DNA of 11,125 nt from DATKLX01 sp035542155. Lineage in GTDB: Bacteria; Chloroflexota; Anaerolineae; Anaerolineales; Anaerolineaceae. The notes under the pieces were generated by a model, which worked only from the letters and a program-made list of their open reading frames with translations, did not search any database and had not been told where the DNA came from. Below are positions 7,423-11,125 of this stretch, one piece after another. Position numbers and translations under genes: made by a program. Where the stretch lies: assembly GCA_035542155.1 (NCBI GenBank), contig DATKLX010000101.1:1-11125 (forward strand), read 5' to 3'. Each line of letters begins with the position of its first letter. The stretch's first letter is position 1.

Positions 7423-7468
7423 GAGAGTTATCTTTTTTGTAATGTAGGGTCAAAAAGGCAAAGGAGAG

Positions 7469-7497
7469 GTTGTAAGCCGGAAAGCAAGCGGCTACAA
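7469..7497 (-). promoter_or_regulatory. Candidate promoter for the minus-strand GT39-like gene
   Basis: On the minus strand, TTGTAG (7497-7492), a 17-nt spacer and TACAAC (7474-7469). Both hexamers are imperfect. It arises because the opposite-strand promoter element is dyad symmetric. Transcription would begin near 7462, about 40 nt before ATG 7422. Confidence 0.4.
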
Positions 7498-7498
7498 T
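7470..7498 (+). promoter_or_regulatory. Candidate promoter for the plus-strand membrane protein operon, within an inverted repeat
   Basis: TTGTAA (7470-7475), a 17-nt spacer and TACAAT (7493-7498) form a plausible sigma70 site. The element is also an inverted repeat: TTGTA-A-GCCG (7470-7479) pairs with CGGCTACAA (7489-7497) around a 9-nt loop, with a single unpaired A. The leader to ATG 7607 would be about 100 nt. Confidence 0.5.
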
Positions 7499-7533
7499 AC
7501 AGAGGAGCTAGGCTCACCCGACAGGAAGATATG

Positions 7534-7585
7534 CCGCCCGGCAGATGGGACTGACAAGCAGGAGAGGGAACAGGACACCGGGCGG
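7534..7585 (+). other. Long-loop GC stem in the leader of the plus-strand operon
   Basis: CCGCCCGG (7534-7541) is exactly complementary to CCGGGCGG (7578-7585), with a 36-nt loop holding purine-rich GGAGAGGGAACAGGA. In the transcript it would form an 8-bp GC stem about 20 nt upstream of ATG 7607. The role is unknown and chance is possible at this base composition. Confidence 0.3.
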
Positions 7586-7606
7586 ATCATTGCGCATAGC
7601 CATTAT

Positions 7607-9235
7607 ATGATCGGAAATTGGATCAAATCGAAGTATACAATACTTTTCGGGATTCTGATCCTGGCCGCCGGGTTAAAAATCTGGCTGATTACCTCCGGGA
7701 AAATTCCGTTCGATTCAGATGAGGCGGTGGTGGGATTGATGGCGCGGCACATCCAGGCAGGAGAGCGGCCCATCTTCTTCTACGGGCAGGCGTACATGGG
7801 CAGCCTGGACGCATTTCTGGTCGCGGCGGGTTTCGCTCTTTTTGGCCAGCAGGTCTGGGTAATTCGGCTCGTCCAGACGATCCTCTACCTGGGTACGATC
7901 ACGGTCACGTTCTTCGTGGCAGAAAAAGGGTTTCAAAGCGTGAAAGCTGGCCTGGTCGCCGCGCTGTTGATGGCGATCCCGGCGGTCAATACCACCCTGT
8001 ATACTACCGCATCTCTGGGGGGATACGGGGAAGCGATCCTGATCGGAAGCCTGATTTTGCTGGTTGCTCTGGAGATTCTCAATGATCCCGGCGATAGAGC
8101 CAGAGGGAACCAATCCTCGAAGCTCTCCCTTTTCTCTGGCCTTTTCGGTTTCCTTTCCGGGATGGGTTTGTGGGCCTTTGGCCTGTCTTTGATATTCACG
8201 GCATCCGCGGGGATCACGATTTTCTTGGACGCGATTCGCCATCGAAAGAAACTGAGTTGGATTCCGATGGTCTTCAGCGGTCTAGCCGGTTTTCTGCTCG
8301 GTTCTGCACCCTGGTGGTCCTATGCAGTCCAACACGGATTCAGCAATCTTGTTCTCGAGCTGTCCGGGAGTGCGGTCGCGGTTGAAAGCGGCAGTCTGAT
8401 CGACAAGCTCCTGGCGCATGGGATTAATTTTTTCCTCCTCGGCTTGCCAGCCCTTTGGGGGTTGAGGCCGCCCTGGGAGGTTCGCTGGCTGACTGTTCCG
8501 CTGATCCCCTTCGTCCTGGCGATTTGGGTGGCGCTGATCTACTGGGGGATCAGAACCCTCATCCGTTCCAGGAACCCATTACTTTCGATGGCGTGGGGGG
8601 TGATTTTCCTGCAAGCGGCTGCCTTTTTGCTGACTCCTTTCGGAATCGATCCATCGGGCAGGTATTTTCTTCCGCTGGTCATCTCGTTTGCCCTGACAGC
8701 AGGTTATTTGATGGAGGCCTTACCAGCTCATACTTCGGTCAAATGGGGGGCAATCGCGGTCCTTGTAGCGTTCCAACTGGGCGGGAATGTCGAGAGCGCT
8801 TTACGCTTTCCACCCGGGATCACCACCCAGTTTGGCCCTGAGACCCGGGTGGATCATACGGCAGATGGCGAACTGGTCCGTTTTTTGCAAGAAAATGGTG
8901 AAACTACGGGGTACACAAATTATTGGGTTTCTTATCCAATGGCATTTCTGTCCTCAGAAAAGATCATCTTTGTCCCAGATCTGCCCTATCACCTGGATCT
9001 GCGCTATACTCCTCGGGATGACCGCTACCAGCCGTATGCCCAAATTGTGCAAGACAGCCCGCGAGTTGCCCTGATCACCACCGGCCAGCCAGCGTTGGAG
9101 AAATTTATCCGGGAGTATCTTCGAGAAGCCGGGATCCATTGGTCGGAAAGGAAGATTGGAGATTACCTCGTCTTTTATCATCTCACTCAAAAGCCAGAAA
9201 TCGTTCGCCTTACGCTGAAGGTTTCACCGCCATGA
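7607..9235 (+). CDS. GT39-like polytopic membrane glycosyltransferase with C-terminal soluble domain
   Basis: A 542-residue membrane protein. One helix (about residues 10-28) leads into PFDSDEAVVGLMARHI (34-49), an acidic first-loop motif typical of GT39/PMT_2 proteins; Asp36, Asp38 and Glu39 are the candidate catalytic or metal-binding residues. Next comes FFYGQAYMGSLDAFL (57-71), which matches the loop where related enzymes bind the lipid-linked donor. Around ten further hydrophobic segments extend to about residue 395. Residues about 412-542 are hydrophilic and probably form an extracytoplasmic C-terminal domain, as in several GT-C enzymes. ATG 7607 has no convincing Shine-Dalgarno and no in-frame ATG lies just upstream. 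The stop overlaps the next start (ATGA), so the two are translationally coupled. Family membership is by motif and topology; sugar and acceptor are unknown. Confidence 0.78.
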   Translation: MIGNWIKSKYTILFGILILAAGLKIWLITSGKIPFDSDEAVVGLMARHIQAGERPIFFYGQAYMGSLDAFLVAAGFALFGQQVWVIRLVQTILYLGTITVTFFVAEKGFQSVKAGLVAALLMAIPAVNTTLYTTASLGGYGEAILIGSLILLVALEILNDPGDRARGNQSSKLSLFSGLFGFLSGMGLWAFGLSLIFTASAGITIFLDAIRHRKKLSWIPMVFSGLAGFLLGSAPWWSYAVQHGFSNLVLELSGSAVAVESGSLIDKLLAHGINFFLLGLPALWGLRPPWEVRWLTVPLIPFVLAIWVALIYWGIRTLIRSRNPLLSMAWGVIFLQAAAFLLTPFGIDPSGRYFLPLVISFALTAGYLMEALPAHTSVKWGAIAVLVAFQLGGNVESALRFPPGITTQFGPETRVDHTADGELVRFLQENGETTGYTNYWVSYPMAFLSSEKIIFVPDLPYHLDLRYTPRDDRYQPYAQIVQDSPRVALITTGQPALEKFIREYLREAGIHWSERKIGDYLVFYHLTQKPEIVRLTLKVSPP

Positions 9236-10722
9236 GCTCTCGGTTTCGCTCCCCGATCCAGTTTCTTCTTCCCCGGCTTGGGGATATTCTCTTTTTAGCC
9301 GGGTTTGGCTGCGCCATCCTGCTGGGACCGCGGCTGCTGAACGTGGATGGGGATCTTGGCCGGCACCTGGTTCTCGGCCAGCAGATTATCAATAGCGGCC
9401 AGATCCCCACTCAGGATATTTTCTCACACACGATGGCGGGCAAGGCGCTGACGCCGCACGAATGGCTTTCAGAAGTGATTATCGCACTTTGTTACCGCTG
9501 GCTGGGATTGAATGGGGTCGTCCTTCTGTGCGGCCTGTTGATTGGGTCGACGTTTTGGGTGCTCTATTCCGCTATTCTGGAGCGGTGGGGCAGACCGCTG
9601 CTTGGGCTGGGAATGAACCTGGCGGCGCTGGCCGTTTCCAGCCTGCACTGGCTGGCGCGGCCGCATCTCTTCACGCTGCTTTTCTTCGCGATCTGGCTGG
9701 CGGAGCTGGAAAAACTCTTCGATAGAAAAACCAACCGCTGGTGGATTTTCCCGATCCTGATGCTGATTTGGGCCAACCTCCATGGGGCGTTTATCGCCGG
9801 GTTTGTCACCTGGGGTATCTACCTGGCCGGGAACCTGGTGGATCAATGGCGAGAGCAACGATCGATTCGCCTTGCAGAGATCAAACTACCCCTCGCCGCC
9901 GGAGTCGTTTCCGTCGCAGCCTCTCTCCTCAATCCCTCAGGTTTCCATCTTTGGGAGACCAGCCTGGGATTCTTGCAAAACCGCTACCTGGTCAGCCACA
10001 CAGCCGAATATTTCTCCCCGGATTTTCACCAGATAAGCACCTGGCCGTTTCTGGCGATGCTGGTGTTATCGATCCTAGCCCTGGGACTTAGAAAAAGCCA
10101 ACTCTCTGCAATTCACATCCTGCTGTTGGGTTCCTGGGCGGCGATGGGATTGGTCAGCGTGCGCAACGTTCCCCTGTTTGGGCTGGCCGCCGCGATTTGC
10201 CTGAGCGAAGTTTTTGCGTCTGAGGGCGCTTTACTCGTCGGCCTCGAAGGCAGGCTTCTGGCGATGGAGAACCGGCTGACCGGATGGGCCTGGCCCCTGG
10301 CCGTGATCGTCCTGGTTGCCTTCGCTTATGGCCGAGGGATCAATCTGGACGCACAGCAAAAAGGGAACCAGTTCGACCTGGGCGTTTTCCCGGTGGCGGC
10401 GTTGGACTGGCTGGATGACCACCCGGTCGAGGGGCCGGTGTTCAATTACTTCACCTGGGGCGGGTACCTGTTATTCCGGGAATGGCCAGATCGTAAAGTC
10501 TTCATCGACGGGCAGACCGACTTTTATGGCGAAAACCTGACCCGCCAGTATGAAACCGTGATCAATGCCGCGCCGGGATGGCAGGCCGTCCTGGACCGGT
10601 ATGGGGTTCGCTGGGTGCTGATTCCCGAGGGAAACAGCCTTGGGAAGGCATTGGAACAGTCCATCCATTGGGAAGAGGTTTACAAAGATCCTACGGCAGA
10701 AATTTATGTCCATAAAGACTGA
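9232..10722 (+). CDS. Polytopic membrane protein of unknown function, GT-C-like
   Basis: A 496-residue protein with an N-terminal helix (about residues 17-32), a conserved-looking loop, about nine more helices, and a hydrophilic C-terminal domain (about 381-496). The loop carries DGDLGRHL (39-46), SGQIPTQDIFSHT (55-67) and HEWLSE (76-81). The C-terminal domain has YFTWGGYL (406-413) and VFIDG (423-427), a combination I recall in uncharacterised membrane proteins of several phyla. Topology and the acidic first loop resemble GT-C glycosyltransferases, but no family can be assigned with certainty. The frame is open from 9139; ATG 9232 is chosen because it overlaps the preceding stop as ATGA and has GAAGG upstream. 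The following gene is a paralogue, sharing 21 of 44 residues in the loop region. Co-expression with the preceding GT39-like gene is likely. Confidence 0.72.
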   Translation: MSSRFRSPIQFLLPRLGDILFLAGFGCAILLGPRLLNVDGDLGRHLVLGQQIINSGQIPTQDIFSHTMAGKALTPHEWLSEVIIALCYRWLGLNGVVLLCGLLIGSTFWVLYSAILERWGRPLLGLGMNLAALAVSSLHWLARPHLFTLLFFAIWLAELEKLFDRKTNRWWIFPILMLIWANLHGAFIAGFVTWGIYLAGNLVDQWREQRSIRLAEIKLPLAAGVVSVAASLLNPSGFHLWETSLGFLQNRYLVSHTAEYFSPDFHQISTWPFLAMLVLSILALGLRKSQLSAIHILLLGSWAAMGLVSVRNVPLFGLAAAICLSEVFASEGALLVGLEGRLLAMENRLTGWAWPLAVIVLVAFAYGRGINLDAQQKGNQFDLGVFPVAALDWLDDHPVEGPVFNYFTWGGYLLFREWPDRKVFIDGQTDFYGENLTRQYETVINAAPGWQAVLDRYGVRWVLIPEGNSLGKALEQSIHWEEVYKDPTAEIYVHKD

Positions 10723-11125
10723 AGCCAATCTCAATCGTGTGATCGACCGGCCATTTCTGCGGGCAGATGTATTTTTTTCCGCGGTGATATTAATCCTGGT
10801 CTTTCTCATGGCTGCCCGCGCGCCGATGGATACCGATCTTTGGTGGCACTTGAGAGCCGGGGAAAACACGCTGGCCAGCGGGCAGATCACCCTGGTAGAC
10901 ACTTTTTCCTATACCCGGGCTGGCGCACCCTGGACCAACCATAGCTGGCTGGCCCAGGTTTTGATGTTCTGGGTTTTCCGGGCAGGTGGATTTGCGGGTT
11001 TAAGCGCCCTGGTCGCATTGACTGCAGCGGCCAGTATTGGATTCGTGCTTCCAGCCATGGATGGGCCCATGCTCCTGAAAGGATTCATCCTCGTCCTGGT
11101 GTCTGCGGTCGCCTCGGTAGTCTGG
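10706..11125 (+). CDS. Paralogue of the preceding membrane protein, N-terminal part (runs off right edge)
   Basis: The first 140 codons are present and still open at the window end. A helix at about residues 22-38 precedes DTDLWWHL (42-49), SGQITLVDTFSYT (58-70) and HSWLAQV (79-85), and hydrophobic segments follow. These loop motifs align without gaps to DGDLGRHL, SGQIPTQDIFSHT and HEWLSEV of the upstream protein, so both belong to one GT-C-like family of unknown function. The ATG at 10706 gives a 17-nt overlap with the end of the upstream gene and has only a weak purine-rich site (GGCAGAAA). A GTG at 10739 is an alternative but would remove only residues before the first helix. The long overlap and shared strand support a single operon. 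The C-terminal half cannot be judged. Confidence 0.7.
   Translation, partial: MSIKTEANLNRVIDRPFLRADVFFSAVILILVFLMAARAPMDTDLWWHLRAGENTLASGQITLVDTFSYTRAGAPWTNHSWLAQVLMFWVFRAGGFAGLSALVALTAAASIGFVLPAMDGPMLLKGFILVLVSAVASVVW

Noticed and set aside
7081..7554. 157-codon plus-strand frame running from the minus-strand GT39-like gene into the intergenic region
   Set aside because: Most of it is antisense to the glycosyltransferase N-terminus, with no good start signal and no domain features.
7531..7554. Seven-codon leader peptide (MPPGRWD) ahead of the plus-strand operon
   Set aside because: Its AGGA is only 4 nt from the ATG, the peptide has no run of regulatory codons, and it could easily arise by chance.
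1..11125. Search for tRNA, rRNA, CRISPR repeats, insertion sequences and attachment sites
   Set aside because: No cloverleaf-like sequence, regularly spaced repeats, transposase or integrase gene, or terminal inverted repeats were seen.

Overview
The window reads like a chromosomal segment of a moderately GC-rich bacterium, most plausibly a member of the Chloroflexota (Anaerolineae-like). That placement is an inference from gene content: a GldA/F/G-type ABC exporter cassette with a DUF4340 gene, a long K+-independent membrane pyrophosphatase, and many polytopic GT39-like proteins. No rRNA or other marker gene is present to prove it. I see no mobile element, CRISPR array, tRNA or rRNA.

Layout. 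(1) Positions 1-3357, minus strand: a tightly packed four-gene operon read from right to left. It holds an ABC-2 type ATPase, its permease, a GldG-family auxiliary membrane protein, and the first 24 codons of a DUF4340-type membrane protein that runs off the left edge. Gene junctions are 3 nt apart, 1 nt overlapping and 4 nt apart. (2) Positions 3358-3747: an intergenic region carrying two divergent sigma70-like promoters, one for the ABC operon and one for the pyrophosphatase gene, plus small hairpins in both leaders. (3) Positions 3748-6078, plus strand: hppA, a complete membrane-bound proton-pumping pyrophosphatase with the sequence signature of the K+-independent class. (4) Positions 6102-6132: a perfect 12-bp hairpin lying between, and partly inside, the convergent ends of hppA and the next gene. 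(5) Positions 6118-7422, minus strand: a GT39/PMT_2-like polytopic glycosyltransferase. (6) Positions 7423-7606: a divergent control region with a dyad-symmetric promoter-like element. (7) Positions 7607-11125, plus strand: an overlapping set of three polytopic membrane protein genes. The first is GT39-like. The next two are tandem paralogues of a GT-C-like family of unknown function, the last cut by the right edge.

How the genes fit together. The left operon should form one envelope-associated ABC complex: ATPase and permease, with two membrane-anchored auxiliary proteins exposing extracytoplasmic domains. hppA is a stand-alone bioenergetic gene that couples PPi hydrolysis to proton export. 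The right half looks like a locus for transferring sugars from lipid-linked donors onto surface molecules. The four membrane proteins there have the multi-span architecture of GT-C enzymes; two show an acidic motif in the first extracytoplasmic loop and the other two a D-x-D-L motif. Donor and acceptor cannot be deduced. I did not find a clearly new system. The most interesting items are the tandem paralogue pair at the right edge, the palindromic divergent promoter at 7469-7498, and the strong codon-composition contrast inside hppA.
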